Source: Pseudomonas sp. NFACC02
Lineage (GTDB): Bacteria; Pseudomonadota; Gammaproteobacteria; Pseudomonadales; Pseudomonadaceae
NCBI RefSeq assembly: GCF_900110765.1
Contig: NZ_FOEO01000015.1
Location: 62,001 to 126,000, forward strand
Direction of reading: 5' to 3'
DNA length: 64,000 nucleotides
A program made the position numbers and the translations under genes. The notes under the pieces were generated by a model, which saw only the letters and a program-made list of their open reading frames with translations, made no database searches and was not told where the DNA came from. Of this stretch, positions 1 through 11,255 are shown piece after piece (the stretch's first letter is position 1; each line of letters begins with the position of its first letter).

Positions 1-929
1 AGCGCCGAGGAACGGGAAACGCGCGGGTTCATCTCGATCACGACCATGCGGCCGGTGTCCGGGCAAATACCGAACTGCACGTTGGAGCCGCCGGTTTCAA
101 CACCGATCTCGCGCAGGACCGCCAGCGAGGCGTTACGCAGGATCTGGTATTCCTTGTCGGTCAGGGTCTGTGCCGGAGCGACCGTGATGGAGTCACCGGT
201 GTGGACACCCATCGGGTCGAAGTTCTCGATGGAGCAGACGATGATGCAGTTGTCCTTTTTGTCGCGGACCACTTCCATCTCATATTCTTTCCAGCCGATC
301 AGGGATTCGTCGATCAGCAGCTCTTTGGTCGGTGACAGATCCAGACCACGGGCGCAGATTTCTTCGAACTCTTCACGGTTGTACGCGATACCGCCACCGG
401 TGCCGCCCATGGTGAAGGACGGACGGATGATGCACGGGAAGCCCAGCTTCTCGAGCACCGCATTGGCCTCTTCCATGCTGTGAGCGATGCCGGAACGCGG
501 GCATTCCAGACCAATGGCTTTCATGGCCTTGTCGAAACGCGAGCGGTCTTCCGCCTTGTCGATGGTGTCGGCGTTGGCGCCGATCATTTCTACGCCGAAC
601 TTCTCCAGAACGCCCTCGCGCTCCAGATCCAGTGCGCAGTTCAAAGCGGTCTGGCCACCCATGGTCGGCAGCAGTGCGTCCGGGCGCTCCTTCTCGATGA
701 TCTTGGCGACGGTCGCCCATTTGATCGGCTCGATGTAGGTGGCGTCGGCCATGGCCGGGTCGGTCATGATGGTGGCCGGGTTGGAGTTCACCAGGATGAC
801 GCGGTAGCCCTCTTCGCGCAGGGCTTTACACGCCTGGGCACCGGAGTAGTCGAATTCACAGGCCTGGCCGATCACGATCGGGCCAGCGCCAAGAATCAGG
901 ATGCTTTTAATGTCTGTACGTTTTGGCAT
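1..929 (-). CDS. carB: Carbamoyl-phosphate synthase large subunit, N-terminal part (gene runs off the window)
   Basis: The protein begins [20 protein letters not shown] and runs into the ATP-grasp region, with the glycine-rich [10 protein letters not shown] stretch and the [14 protein letters not shown] active-site segment just before the window edge. CarB makes carbamoyl phosphate from bicarbonate, ATP and ammonia delivered by CarA, feeding pyrimidine and arginine synthesis. Only about 309 of the roughly 1,070 residues of the family are present; the 3' end is cut by the window. The start is the ATG at 929 because the family's MPKRTDI N-terminus begins there. It lies 125 bp downstream of carA on the same strand, so the two are probably one transcript. 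The assignment is secure. Confidence 0.97.
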   Translation of the reverse strand, partial: MPKRTDIKSILILGAGPIVIGQACEFDYSGAQACKALREEGYRVILVNSNPATIMTDPAMADATYIEPIKWATVAKIIEKERPDALLPTMGGQTALNCALDLEREGVLEKFGVEMIGANADTIDKAEDRSRFDKAMKAIGLECPRSGIAHSMEEANAVLEKLGFPCIIRPSFTMGGTGGGIAYNREEFEEICARGLDLSPTKELLIDESLIGWKEYEMEVVRDKKDNCIIVCSIENFDPMGVHTGDSITVAPAQTLTDKEYQILRNASLAVLREIGVETGGSNVQFGICPDTGRMVVIEMNPRVSRSSA

Positions 930-1054
930 GGGTTGTCACTCGAATCCTGTGTCAGTCGGCAAGCCGTCTTGAACATTCTCTGAGGTGCCCGGCGGGTCAT
1001 CGGACGTATCCGGCCTGCCGCAGGCACCTGCTCGCTACAGTTGGAATCCGCCGC

Positions 1055-2191
1055 TTAGCGGCGCTTGGCCATAGCTGTGATGAAGCGATCAAACAGCGGC
1101 GCGACGTCGTTCGGTCCCGGGCTCGCTTCAGGGTGACCCTGGAAGCTGAACGCTTCCTTGTCGGTGCGCTCGATACCCTGCAAGGTGCCGTCGAACAGCG
1201 ACTTGTGAATGGCGCGAACGTTGCTCGGCAAGGTGGCTTCGTCCACCGCGAAACCGTGGTTCTGACTGGTGATCATGACCACGCCCGTGTCCAGATCCTG
1301 AACCGGGTGGTTGGCACCGTGGTGGCCGTGACCCATCTTGACGGTCTTGGCACCGGAGGCCAGCGCCAGCAGCTGGTGACCCAGGCAGATGCCGAACACT
1401 GGAATCTCGGTCTGCAGCACGTCCTTGATCGCCTGAATCGCGTAGTCGCAAGGCTCTGGATCGCCAGGGCCGTTGGAGAGGAACACACCATCGGGGTTCA
1501 GGGCGAGCACTTCGCTGGCAGGCGTCTGAGCCGGTACCACGGTCACGCGGCAACCGCGCTCGACCAGCATGCGCAGGATGTTGGTCTTGACGCCGTAGTC
1601 ATAGGCCACCACGTTGTACGGCAGATCAGCGGCAGCGATCTCTGGATGGCTGTCGGTTTTCAGGCTCCAGACACTGGTGCGCCATTCGTAGCGCTTCTTG
1701 GTGCTGACTTCTTTCGCCAGATCCATGCCTTTCAGGCCCGGGAAGCCGCGCGCTGCTGCAATGGCTGCTTCTTCGGAAATGTTGTCGCCGGCCATGATGC
1801 AGCCATTCTGCGCACCTTTCTCACGCAGAATGCGGGTCAGGCGGCGAGTGTCGATGCCGGCAATGGCGACGACGTTATTGGCCTTGAGATAGTCAGCCAG
1901 GGACATCTTGTTACGCCAGTTGCTCGCTACCAGCGGCAAGTCACGAATCACCAGGCCCGCCGACCAGACGCGGTCGGATTCGGCGTCTTCCGGCGTGGTG
2001 CCAGTGTTGCCGATGTGAGGGTAAGTCAGGGTGACGATTTGCTGGGCATAGGAAGGATCGGTAAGGATTTCCTGATAGCCGGTCATTGCGGTGTTGAACA
2101 CCACCTCACCAACGGTTTGACCGTCGGCTCCAATGGCTTCGCCGCGAAAAATGCTGCCATCAGCAAGGGCGAGTATGGCTGGCTTAGTCAA
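1055..2191 (-). CDS. carA: Carbamoyl-phosphate synthase small subunit (glutamine amidotransferase)
   Basis: 378 residues, the usual family length. The protein starts [20 protein letters not shown]. The C-terminal half is a class I glutamine amidotransferase: the [11 protein letters not shown] loop, the nucleophile elbow [14 protein letters not shown] with its catalytic Cys, and the [11 protein letters not shown] segment carrying His and Glu. CarA hydrolyses glutamine and channels ammonia to CarB. I chose the TTG at 2191, preceded by a GGGAGG ribosome site, over a GTG at 2266 that would add 25 residues unlike the family and would overlap a strong terminator hairpin. It follows dapB on the same strand but has its own leader. 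Confidence 0.95.
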   Translation of the reverse strand: MTKPAILALADGSIFRGEAIGADGQTVGEVVFNTAMTGYQEILTDPSYAQQIVTLTYPHIGNTGTTPEDAESDRVWSAGLVIRDLPLVASNWRNKMSLADYLKANNVVAIAGIDTRRLTRILREKGAQNGCIMAGDNISEEAAIAAARGFPGLKGMDLAKEVSTKKRYEWRTSVWSLKTDSHPEIAAADLPYNVVAYDYGVKTNILRMLVERGCRVTVVPAQTPASEVLALNPDGVFLSNGPGDPEPCDYAIQAIKDVLQTEIPVFGICLGHQLLALASGAKTVKMGHGHHGANHPVQDLDTGVVMITSQNHGFAVDEATLPSNVRAIHKSLFDGTLQGIERTDKEAFSFQGHPEASPGPNDVAPLFDRFITAMAKRR

Positions 2192-2235
2192 GAAGACCTC
2201 CCGTAATAAAGCCTGAAAGGGCGATCGCAGGTTGT

Positions 2236-2277
2236 AAAAAAGCGGAATGACGTATAGACACGTCACCCCGCTTTTTT
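2236..2277 (-). terminator. Strong intrinsic terminator/attenuator in the carA leader
   Basis: On the minus strand a 12-bp stem (GCGGGGTGACGT paired with ACGTCATTCCGC, including two G-U pairs) closes a six-base loop and is followed by six T. It ends about 45 bp before the carA start codon. It may end dapB transcription, attenuate carAB, or both. A five-codon frame (ATG AAA AAA GCG GGG TGA, 2263-2280) starts just before the stem and stops inside its 5' arm. Attenuation is inference. Confidence 0.7.
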
Positions 2278-2483
2278 CATCGAATTATCTGCGCGCTTTT
2301 AGTGGACACACTAAAGCTGTAGCTTACAGAAAAAGGCTTTTTTAATCCACCGCTAAAACGCCTTTAAGGCCGGGGAATGCGACAGGACATCGCGTAGCGG
2401 GTCAAAACTGCGGGCAGGATACAGGTAAAACACCCTTCCCGCCCGCATTGTTGCGCGACAGACAGCGTCAGAGGAATCGCCGA

Positions 2484-4431
<1,948 letters not shown>

Positions 4432-4768
4432 AAGTTTTCTGCACTCTTGAGGACGTCCGACATAACCCTCCTGAGTTTGCCGAACTCGTTGAGCCCCTTT
4501 CAGGCCCGGACCCAACTCACGTCAATTAAACGATCCTGGTCTTGGTTCAACGGCCTTTGATCGACCGAGAAAGCGGCAGAACAAGCCGGGTTGCAGGAGC
4601 TTCCGGCTTTGCCACACAGTCCGCAAAGCAGCTTTGCAGACGCTAAAAAATTTTGGGTGTTCCAGACACGCCAACGCGGGAGCAAGCTCCCGCGCGGCGA
4701 CATCCTACCAGCGACCACTCGAAAGAGGTCAACCGGCCATCAAGTGACACTCGCCTTTTCAGGAACTG
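4432..4768. other. dnaK-dnaJ intergenic region with a REP-like hairpin
   Basis: The 337 bp hold no credible gene. A perfect inverted repeat, CGCGGGAG-CAAG-CTCCCGCG, lies at 4675-4694 and resembles the core of Pseudomonas REP elements. No TAAATGGGG-like sigma-32 -10 element for dnaJ was found, so dnaJ is probably read from dnaK or from a weaker promoter. Confidence 0.5.
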
Positions 4769-6688
4769 TCACTTATGGTCTTTCACTTCTTCGAACTCAG
4801 CGTCGACCACGTCGTCAGCGGGCTTGCCTTCTTCCTGTGCGGCCTGCGCGCCACCCTCAGGCTTTTCGGCTTGCTCGGCGTACATCTTCTGAGCAACAGG
4901 AGCGCTCACCTTCGACAGCTCCTCGACCTTCGCGTCGATGGCAGCCTTGTCGTCGCCCTTCACAGCGGCTTCCAGAGCTACCACAGCCGCTTCAATGGCT
5001 GTCTTCTCTTCGGCAGTGACCTTGTCACCTGCGTCAGCGACCATCTTGCGAGTCGAGTGAACCAGTGCATCACCCTGGTTACGGGCCGACGCCAGCTCTT
5101 CGAACTTGCGGTCTTCGTCGGCATTGGTTTCAGCGTCACGAATCATCTGCTGAATTTCTTCCTCGGACAGACCCGAGTTGGCCTTGATCACGATCGACTG
5201 AGTCTTGCCAGTGGCCTTGTCTTTCGCGCCGACGTGCAGAATGCCGTTAGCATCGATGTCGAAAGTCACTTCGATCTGCGGTACGCCACGTGGAGCAGGT
5301 GGAATGTCGGCCAGATCGAACTTGCCCAAAGACTTGTTCTGAGCCGCTTGCTTGCGCTCACCTTGCAGCACGTGAATGGTCACTGCGCTCTGGTTGTCGT
5401 CGGCCGTCGAGAACACTTGCGATTTCTTGGTAGGAATCGTGGTGTTTTTCTCGATCAGCGCAGTCATCACGCCGCCCATGGTTTCGATACCCAGGGTCAG
5501 AGGGCTGACGTCGAGCAGCAAAACGTCTTTCACGTCACCGGCCAGAACCGCACCCTGAATCGCAGCACCCATGGCAACGGCTTCGTCCGGGTTCACGTCT
5601 TTACGCGCTTCTTTACCGAAGAACTCGGTGACCTTCTGCTGAACCAGCGGCATACGGGTCTGACCGCCGACCAGAATCACGTCGTTGATCTTGCTGATGT
5701 CGATTCCAGCGTCTTTCAGTGCGATACGGCATGGATCGATGGTGCGCTGAACCAGGTCTTCTACCAGCGATTCCAGCTTGGCGCGGGAAATCTTCACGTT
5801 CAGGTGCTTGGGACCGGTGGCGTCTGCAGTGATGTACGGCAGGTTGACGTCTGTCTGCAGGCTGGAAGACAGCTCGATCTTGGCTTTCTCAGCGGCTTCT
5901 TTCAGGCGCTGCATGGCCAGCGGATCGCCCTTGAGGTTCATGCTGGTTTCTTTCTTGAATTCGTCAACGAGGTAGTCGATCAGACGAATGTCGAAGTCCT
6001 CACCACCCAGGAAGGTGTCGCCGTTGGTGGCCAACACTTCGAACTGATGCTCACCGTCGACTTCAGCGATTTCGATGACCGACACGTCGAAAGTACCGCC
6101 ACCCAGGTCATAAACGATGACGGTGTGGTCGCCTTTCGCCTTGTCCATACCGTAAGCCAGTGCAGCCGCGGTAGGTTCGTTGATGATACGTTTTACGTCC
6201 AGACCCGCAATGCGGCCGGCGTCTTTGGTCGCCTGACGCTGGCTGTCGTTGAAGTAGGCCGGAACCGTGATGACCGCTTCAGTCACCGTCTCGCCCAAGT
6301 AGTCTTCGGCGGTTTTCTTCATCTTTTTCAGGATTTCCGCAGAAATCTGAGGTGGCGACATTTTCTGGCCGTTTACTTCAACCCAGGCGTCACCGTTGTC
6401 AGCCTTGGCGATTTTGTAAGGGACCATCTTGATGTCTTTCTGAACAACTTCTTCGTCGAACTTGCGACCGATCAGACGCTTCACCGCGTACAGGGTGTTG
6501 TGCGGATTGGTCACTGCCTGACGCTTGGCCGACTGGCCAACCAGAATTTCACCGTCGTTGGCGTAAGCGATGATCGAAGGCGTGGTACGCGCGCCTTCGG
6601 CGTTCTCAATGACTTTCGCCACGCCGTTTTCCAGAACCGAGACGCAGGAGTTGGTGGTCCCCAGGTCGATACCGATAATCTTGCCCAT
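4769..6688 (-). CDS. dnaK: Chaperone protein DnaK (Hsp70)
   Basis: 639 residues, full length. The start [18 protein letters not shown] carries the phosphate-1 loop. The nucleotide-binding domain shows [17 protein letters not shown], the [13 protein letters not shown] phosphate-2 loop and [10 protein letters not shown]. The substrate-binding domain follows from about residue 390, and the lid ends in the acidic [15 protein letters not shown] tail typical of DnaK. It is the central ATP-driven folding chaperone, working with GrpE and DnaJ, whose genes flank it on the same strand. A sigma-32 promoter overlaps the grpE stop codon, so dnaK can be heat-induced independently of grpE. Confidence 0.99.
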   Translation of the reverse strand: MGKIIGIDLGTTNSCVSVLENGVAKVIENAEGARTTPSIIAYANDGEILVGQSAKRQAVTNPHNTLYAVKRLIGRKFDEEVVQKDIKMVPYKIAKADNGDAWVEVNGQKMSPPQISAEILKKMKKTAEDYLGETVTEAVITVPAYFNDSQRQATKDAGRIAGLDVKRIINEPTAAALAYGMDKAKGDHTVIVYDLGGGTFDVSVIEIAEVDGEHQFEVLATNGDTFLGGEDFDIRLIDYLVDEFKKETSMNLKGDPLAMQRLKEAAEKAKIELSSSLQTDVNLPYITADATGPKHLNVKISRAKLESLVEDLVQRTIDPCRIALKDAGIDISKINDVILVGGQTRMPLVQQKVTEFFGKEARKDVNPDEAVAMGAAIQGAVLAGDVKDVLLLDVSPLTLGIETMGGVMTALIEKNTTIPTKKSQVFSTADDNQSAVTIHVLQGERKQAAQNKSLGKFDLADIPPAPRGVPQIEVTFDIDANGILHVGAKDKATGKTQSIVIKANSGLSEEEIQQMIRDAETNADEDRKFEELASARNQGDALVHSTRKMVADAGDKVTAEEKTAIEAAVVALEAAVKGDDKAAIDAKVEELSKVSAPVAQKMYAEQAEKPEGGAQAAQEEGKPADDVVDAEFEEVKDHK

Positions 6689-6768
6689 CTTTGACTCTCC
6701 CGAAACTTTTAATTAGGTTGCCGCAACTGCGTTTACAAATTGCGGTAATTCTTTAAACGCATGGCCTG

Positions 6769-6797
6769 TAAATGGGGGCCACTCAGCTGATTTCAAG
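6769..6797 (-). promoter_or_regulatory. Sigma-32 (heat-shock) promoter of dnaK
   Basis: On the minus strand CTTGAAA (6791-6797) and CCCCATTTA (6769-6777) are separated by 13 bp, an almost perfect match to the RpoH consensus CTTGAAA-N11-16-CCCCATNT. The -35 element overlaps the last codons and stop of grpE, about 80 bp upstream of the dnaK start. Confidence 0.85.
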
Positions 6798-7359
6798 CCT
6801 GCTCGTCAATTGACGGCGCAACAGGCGACGGCGCCTTGCTGACCACGACCATGGCCGGGCGCAGCAAACGGCCGTTAAGCTGATAACCCTTCTGGAACAC
6901 CTTCAGCACACTGTTCGGTTCAACATCCGCGGTTTCCTGCATCGCCATTGCCTGGTGATGCTCCGCGTTGAACGGCTCACCGTGCGGATCGATGGCTTCC
7001 AGGTGATAACGCTTGAGGGTGTCAGCGAACATCTTCAGGGTCAGCTCGATGCCTTCACGCATCGGACGAATGCTCTCGTCATCCGGGTTGGAGAGGTCCA
7101 GACCACGCTCCAGACTGTCGACGATCGGCAGCAGATCGCCAGCGAACTTCTCCAGTGCGAATTTGTGAGCCTTTTCCACATCTTGCTCGGCACGGCGGCG
7201 GACGTTTTGCAGATCCGCAGCGACACGCAGAGACTGGTCCTGTGCCGCAGCCAGTTGCTCTTCCAGCACCTGTACACGCGTTGCCAAATCTTCTCCGGAA
7301 TTCGCCGCGCCCGCAGCCTGATCCTGAGCCTGCGTATCCGGGTTCTGTTCGTCAGCCAT
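6793..7359 (-). CDS. grpE: Nucleotide exchange factor GrpE
   Basis: 188 residues. The N-terminal third is a long acidic coiled coil (about 25-90, [20 protein letters not shown]). The C-terminal beta domain contains [21 protein letters not shown] and the family signature around [25 protein letters not shown]. GrpE is a dimeric exchange factor that releases ADP from DnaK and acts as a thermosensor. The start is the ATG of MADEQNPD at 7359, preceded by GGAGAG; a longer frame to 7398 has no family support. It is the first gene of the grpE-dnaK-dnaJ series and is divergent from recN. Confidence 0.97.
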   Translation of the reverse strand: MADEQNPDTQAQDQAAGAANSGEDLATRVQVLEEQLAAAQDQSLRVAADLQNVRRRAEQDVEKAHKFALEKFAGDLLPIVDSLERGLDLSNPDDESIRPMREGIELTLKMFADTLKRYHLEAIDPHGEPFNAEHHQAMAMQETADVEPNSVLKVFQKGYQLNGRLLRPAMVVVSKAPSPVAPSIDEQA

Positions 7360-7411
7360 AGTTCTCTCCTTCCAATTGCTTCCGTGAGCCGAACTCACGC
7401 TTCTGCCGGGC

Positions 7412-7440
7412 TATATGGGGCCGTAATTTTCGGCTTCAAG
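7412..7440 (-). promoter_or_regulatory. Sigma-32 (heat-shock) promoter of grpE
   Basis: On the minus strand CTTGAAG (7434-7440) and CCCCATATA (7412-7420) are 13 bp apart, matching the RpoH consensus. It lies about 55 bp upstream of the grpE start codon. Confidence 0.85.
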
Positions 7441-7596
7441 GGGTTTCGATGCAGGATGGGGTGAATAACCCTACAAATATTCCGACATGGTCTATTTCGG
7501 GATTCCGGCCAACCAACCTCGACAATAGGTGCTAAGAAATATCCTGACCCTGCCAAATCGAGCTAACGCCGGGCATTGTCAGCCCAAAGCAAAACA

Positions 7597-7612
7597 CTGT
7601 ATAAATAACCAG
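7597..7612 (+). promoter_or_regulatory. LexA (SOS) box of recN
   Basis: CTGTATAAATAACCAG fits the CTG-N10-CAG SOS operator used in Pseudomonas and lies 25 bp before the recN start codon. Such a box upstream of recN is expected, since recN is a strongly SOS-induced gene in many bacteria. Confidence 0.85.
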
Positions 7613-7636
7613 ACAAATCGCTTGGGAGCCGCCCGT

Positions 7637-9310
7637 ATGCTGGTGCACCTGTCCATACATAACTACGCCATCGTTGAACATCTCGATCTGGAACTGGATC
7701 GCGGCATGAGCGTGATCACCGGTGAAACCGGTGCCGGGAAGTCGATCATGCTCGACGCGCTCGGCCTGACGCTGGGAGATCGTACAGACAGCGGCGTAGT
7801 GAGACCGGGCGCCGACAAGGCCGACATCCTGGCGACCTTCGATGTGTCCGACATCCCGGAAGCGGACGCCTGGCTCAAGGATCGCGACCTCGAAACCGAC
7901 GGCCCCTGCATTCTTCGCAGGGTAATCACTGCCGAGGGCCGTTCGCGCTCTTATATAAACGGCACCCCCTGCCCACAGGGCGACTTGAAAGCCTTGGGTG
8001 AACTGCTGATCGATATTCATAGCCAGCACGAGCACCAGTCGCTCCTTAAAACCGACACTCATCGTCGGCTGCTGGACGAATATGCGGGCGCCACCGATCT
8101 CGCGCGTCAGGTACAACTGGCTGCCCAACGCTGGCGCCAGACGCGTCAGGAGCTTGAGCAACTGGCCAACTCCGGGGACGAGCAACGGGCCAAGCACCAG
8201 CTATTGAGTTATCAGCTGGAAGAACTCGAAAGCCTGAGCCTGGGCGAAAACGAGCTTGAACATCTGGAGCAGGAACACACCACGCTGACGAACGCTGAGA
8301 GCTTGCTGGGCATCTGCCGGCAAGTCGTCGAACTGTGCAGCGAAAGTGACTCAGGCAATGCACTGAACGCCCTGACCGCGAGCCTCAACCGGCTGACCAG
8401 CGTAAACAACTCGCCAGATGCGCTGAATGAAGCGACCAATCTGCTTTCCAGCGCACAGATTCAGGTGGAAGAAGCCGTCGGCGAAATCAATCGTTTCCTG
8501 GATCGTTTCGAAGCCGACCCCGCGCGCCTGCAACAAATTGAAGAACGTCTGGACACCATCTACACGCTTGCCCGCAAGCACAGGGTTCAGCCAGCCGAAG
8601 TGCCGGCCTTGCATCAGAAGCTGCTGGACGAGATCGAAACGCTGAACGCCAACGATGAAGCTGTCGAACGCCTGGAGCACGAACTCGGCGCGTATGCCCG
8701 CCACTATCAGGAAAAGGCCCGCGAGCTGAGCGACCTTCGCCACCGTGCAGCCCCCGAACTGGCCCATGCCGTGGAGCACGAAATTCAACGCCTGGGCATG
8801 CCGGGCGGCCGCTTCAACATTGAATTGCGTGGAAACGCGGACAAAGAGCTGTCGCCTCATGGCCTTGAGCAGGTCGAGCTGCTCGTCAGCGCCAACCCCG
8901 GGCAACCGCTCAAGGCACTGGCCAAAGTGGCCTCTGGCGGTGAACTCTCCCGGATCAGCCTGGCGATTCAGGTCATTACCGCACAGACCTCACGCGTGCC
9001 GACACTGGTCTTCGATGAAGTCGACGTCGGCATCGGCGGCCCGACGGCAGAGATCGTCGGACAGCTGCTGCGCAGGCTGGGTGAGCGTGGCCAGGTCATG
9101 ACCGTCACCCATTTGCCACAAGTCGCGGCGCAAGGGCATCAGCACTTGTTCGTGCACAAGGTTCGCGAGGAAGACGTGACGCGCACCGCCGTTTCCAAAC
9201 TGAGCAAGAGCGAGCGCGTGGAAGAAGTCGCGAGGATGCTGGGCGGGATCGACCTGACCAAGGAATCCCTGGCCCATGCGAAAAAGATGGTGATTACCGC
9301 CAAATCCTGA
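7637..9310 (+). CDS. recN: DNA repair protein RecN
   Basis: 557 residues, the usual length. It is an SMC-like ATPase. The N-terminus MLVHLSIHNYAIVEHL is followed by the Walker A GETGAGKSIMLDAL at about 30-44. A long coiled-coil middle covers about 150-380. The ABC signature ASGGELSRISLAIQ and Walker B PTLVFDEVDVGIGG are near 430-480, then the VTHLPQVAA switch. RecN gathers broken DNA ends for recombinational repair. The start at 7637 follows a LexA box directly, and upstream codons in the same frame are not family-like. A hairpin terminator follows the stop. Confidence 0.97.
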   Translation: MLVHLSIHNYAIVEHLDLELDRGMSVITGETGAGKSIMLDALGLTLGDRTDSGVVRPGADKADILATFDVSDIPEADAWLKDRDLETDGPCILRRVITAEGRSRSYINGTPCPQGDLKALGELLIDIHSQHEHQSLLKTDTHRRLLDEYAGATDLARQVQLAAQRWRQTRQELEQLANSGDEQRAKHQLLSYQLEELESLSLGENELEHLEQEHTTLTNAESLLGICRQVVELCSESDSGNALNALTASLNRLTSVNNSPDALNEATNLLSSAQIQVEEAVGEINRFLDRFEADPARLQQIEERLDTIYTLARKHRVQPAEVPALHQKLLDEIETLNANDEAVERLEHELGAYARHYQEKARELSDLRHRAAPELAHAVEHEIQRLGMPGGRFNIELRGNADKELSPHGLEQVELLVSANPGQPLKALAKVASGGELSRISLAIQVITAQTSRVPTLVFDEVDVGIGGPTAEIVGQLLRRLGERGQVMTVTHLPQVAAQGHQHLFVHKVREEDVTRTAVSKLSKSERVEEVARMLGGIDLTKESLAHAKKMVITAKS

Positions 9311-9327
9311 AAACGGCCCGGCTGAAA

Positions 9328-9359
9328 TTAAAAAAGGCGTCCCGAGGGTCGCCTTTTTT
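9328..9359. terminator. Bidirectional terminator between recN and fur
   Basis: An A-run, an imperfect GGCG-TCCCGAGGGT-CGCC hairpin and a T-run lie between the convergent recN and fur genes, so it can serve both strands. Confidence 0.75.
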
Positions 9360-9374
9360 GTATCCGAAAAAGAC

Positions 9375-9788
9375 TCAGGCCAGCTTCTCTTTCTTACGGA
9401 CGTAAAGCACCAGATTGTGATCCACCAGCTCAAAGCCATGCTTGGTCACAATGGCTTTCTGCAGCTTCTCGATTTCTTCGTCGAAGAATTCGATCACCTC
9501 ACCGGACTCCACGTTCACCATGTGATCGTGGTGGCCTCCATCGGCGAGTTCAAATACGGCATGACCGCCATCGAAGTTGTGGCGAACCACCAACCCGGCT
9601 GCTTCGAACTGAGTCAAAACACGGTAAACCGTTGCCAGACCGACGTCTTCGTTGGCCTCCATAAGTGCCTTGTAGACGTCCTCCGCGCTCATGTGGCGCT
9701 GCTCGGCAGAATCGAGCATTTGAAGGATCTTGACCCGTGGCAGAGTCACTTTAAGTCCAGCTTTGCGTAGTTCGCTATTTTCAACCAT
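9375..9788 (-). CDS. fur: Ferric uptake regulator Fur
   Basis: 137 residues. The winged-helix DNA-binding domain covers about 1-85 (LKVTLPRVKILQML, VGLATVYRVLTQFEAAGLV). The dimerisation domain holds the metal-site segment GGHHDHMVNVESGEVIEF. Fur represses iron uptake genes when loaded with Fe(II). The start is the ATG of MVENSELRKAG at 9788; the longer frame to 9884 has no family support. The Cys pairs of E. coli Fur are absent, as is usual for Pseudomonas Fur. It is divergent from bamE with about 98 bp between, the standard arrangement in this genus. Confidence 0.97.
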   Translation of the reverse strand: MVENSELRKAGLKVTLPRVKILQMLDSAEQRHMSAEDVYKALMEANEDVGLATVYRVLTQFEAAGLVVRHNFDGGHAVFELADGGHHDHMVNVESGEVIEFFDEEIEKLQKAIVTKHGFELVDHNLVLYVRKKEKLA

Positions 9789-9886
9789 GGTCAGCTTTCT
9801 CGCAGACGCTGCTTCGCAGCTTCTCTTAATGCAGGTATGATCGGGGTTTACGTTGTCCCAGCCAAGATAGTGGAAGTCGCCCACCG

Positions 9887-10411
9887 ATGCAAAACACCAA
9901 GCTCTTGCTAACCAGTTTCACCTTCGTGGGACTGCTCGCACTCGCCGGTTGTTCATTCCCCGGGGTTTATAAAATCGACATCCAACAGGGCAATGTCGTC
10001 ACGCAGGACATGATAGACCAGTTACGGCCGGGAATGACCCGTCGGCAAGTAAGGTTTATCATGGGCAACCCCTTGTTGACCGACACCTTTCACCCTGATC
10101 GCTGGGACTACCTGTACAGCCTTCAGCCCGGCGGCGGTGAACGCCAACAGGAACGTGTCAGCCTGATCTTCAATAGTAACGATCAGCTGGCAAGCCTTTC
10201 CGGTGACTTCAAACCAGGCGTGAGCCGCGACGAAGCCATCCTCGGCAAGAGCAGCGACACCACCACAACCCCCGAAAACAAAGGGGAGCAGCAGCCGAAG
10301 GAAGAGCCGCCAAAACCTGGCTCTCTGCTCGAGCAAATCCAGAACGATGTCGACAAGGTCGAAACCGTTCCGGTCCCGACCCAGGAACCGCTGGATACCA
10401 ATCCACGCTGA
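9887..10411 (+). CDS. bamE: Outer membrane assembly lipoprotein BamE (OmlA)
   Basis: 174 residues. A lipoprotein signal ends in the lipobox LALAG-C at about residue 22. The BamE/SmpA domain follows with the signature [19 protein letters not shown] and DRWDYLYSL. The C-terminal third is a low-complexity, Pro/Glu/Thr-rich tail ([20 protein letters not shown]) longer than in E. coli BamE and seen in Pseudomonas OmlA. BamE stabilises the BAM complex that inserts beta-barrel proteins. It is divergent from fur and followed by a terminator. Confidence 0.95.
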   Translation: MQNTKLLLTSFTFVGLLALAGCSFPGVYKIDIQQGNVVTQDMIDQLRPGMTRRQVRFIMGNPLLTDTFHPDRWDYLYSLQPGGGERQQERVSLIFNSNDQLASLSGDFKPGVSRDEAILGKSSDTTTTPENKGEQQPKEEPPKPGSLLEQIQNDVDKVETVPVPTQEPLDTNPR

Positions 10412-10446
10412 TCCTCGCGGGCTGCCAACAGCAGCTGCAAAAAACG

Positions 10447-10472
10447 AAAGCCCGGCAGTGCCGGGCTTTTTT
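10447..10472. terminator. Bidirectional intrinsic terminator between bamE and rnfH
   Basis: AAAGCCCGGC-AGT-GCCGGGCTTT is a perfect hairpin followed by further T. It lies between convergent genes. Confidence 0.85.
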
Positions 10473-10500
10473 ACGCCTTTCTATCGAAGCGATGAGAACG

Positions 10501-10821
10501 TTAAATCGGCGTTTGCTGTTTTTTGGCCTTCGCGGCCTTCTCCGCGCGCAACCGGCGCACTTCTTTCGGGTCAGCCAGAAGCGGGCGGTAGATTTCGACC
10601 CGGTCGCCCTCCTCTACTCGACGCGTTGAAGGATCAGGAATGACCTTGCCGAATATTCCAAGCGCGCACTGGTCGAACGGCACATCCGCGAAATGCTCGG
10701 CGATCCCGGAGGCCTTGACAGCCCCCGACACAGTGGTCCCGTCAGGCACCTCGATCCTGAGCAACTCCTGACGATCGACAGCGGCGTACACCACTTCGAC
10801 GGTGATCATCCTCTCAGGCAT
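10501..10821 (-). CDS. rnfH: RnfH family protein (UPF0125)
   Basis: 106 residues with a ubiquitin-like fold pattern: ITVEVVYAAVDRQELLRIEVPDG, then FGKVIPDPSTRRVEEGDRVEIYRPL, which is the diagnostic end of the family, followed by a basic tail DPKEVRRLRAEKAAKAKKQ. Its function is unclear, and no Rnf complex is needed for its presence. It overlaps the end of ratA by 8 nt (start ATG at 10821 with AAAGAG in front), so the two are translationally coupled, as ratA-rnfH are in many gammaproteobacteria. The ATG at 10809 is a weaker alternative start because GAGAGG abuts it directly. Confidence 0.9.
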   Translation of the reverse strand: MPERMITVEVVYAAVDRQELLRIEVPDGTTVSGAVKASGIAEHFADVPFDQCALGIFGKVIPDPSTRRVEEGDRVEIYRPLLADPKEVRRLRAEKAAKAKKQQTPI

Positions 10822-11248
10822 GTAACTCTTTAGCGCGCTGGCAGAAGGCATCGACCAGCGTATTGGCGGCCTGATTGAACAAGGGGCCCAGCGTGGCACG
10901 CACGATGGAACCGGAATAATCGAAGGACAGATCCAGGCTGATCTTGCAGGCTTTCTCGCCCAGCGCCTTGAAGGTCCAGATGCCGTGCAACTGGCTGAAC
11001 GGCCCTTCCTCCAGATTCATCTCGATCATCTGCCCGGGCGTCAGCGTATTGCGCGTCACAAAATGCTGGCTCAGACCGCCTTTGGCCACCTCGACGCGGG
11101 CACGCATCATCGTGTCGTTCTGCTCCAGAACCGTTGCACCAGAGCACCAGGGCAGAAACTCCGAATAGCGAGCCACGTCGTTGACCAGGTCGTACAGCGC
11201 CTGAGCGGGATACGGCAACAGGGCCGAACGTTGAATATGCGTAGTCAT
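10814..11248 (-). CDS. ratA: Type II toxin-antitoxin system RatA-type protein (START/coenzyme Q-binding domain)
   Basis: 144 residues forming a single START-like domain: MTTHIQRSALLPYPAQALYDLVNDVARYSEFLPWCSG at the front and LSFDYSGSIVRATLGPLFNQAANTLVDAFCQRA at the end. E. coli RatA has been described as inhibiting 70S assembly; homologues (Coq10/YfjG) bind ubiquinone, and that housekeeping role may be the real one. The start is the ATG of MTTHIQR at 11248. It sits between a sodium symporter (7-bp gap) and rnfH (8-nt overlap), all on the minus strand, so the three may share a transcript. Confidence 0.9.
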   Translation of the reverse strand: MTTHIQRSALLPYPAQALYDLVNDVARYSEFLPWCSGATVLEQNDTMMRARVEVAKGGLSQHFVTRNTLTPGQMIEMNLEEGPFSQLHGIWTFKALGEKACKISLDLSFDYSGSIVRATLGPLFNQAANTLVDAFCQRAKELHA

Positions 11249-11255
11249 GTCAGCG

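Noticed and set aside
1055..2266. Longer carA starting at GTG 2266
   Set aside because: The extra residues are not in the family, and they run through a strong terminator hairpin; TTG 2191 has a good ribosome site and gives the standard 378 aa.
4775..6694. A 639-codon open frame on the plus strand opposite dnaK
   Set aside because: It is an exact antisense shadow of dnaK caused by GC-rich codon bias; dnaK is unmistakable on the other strand.
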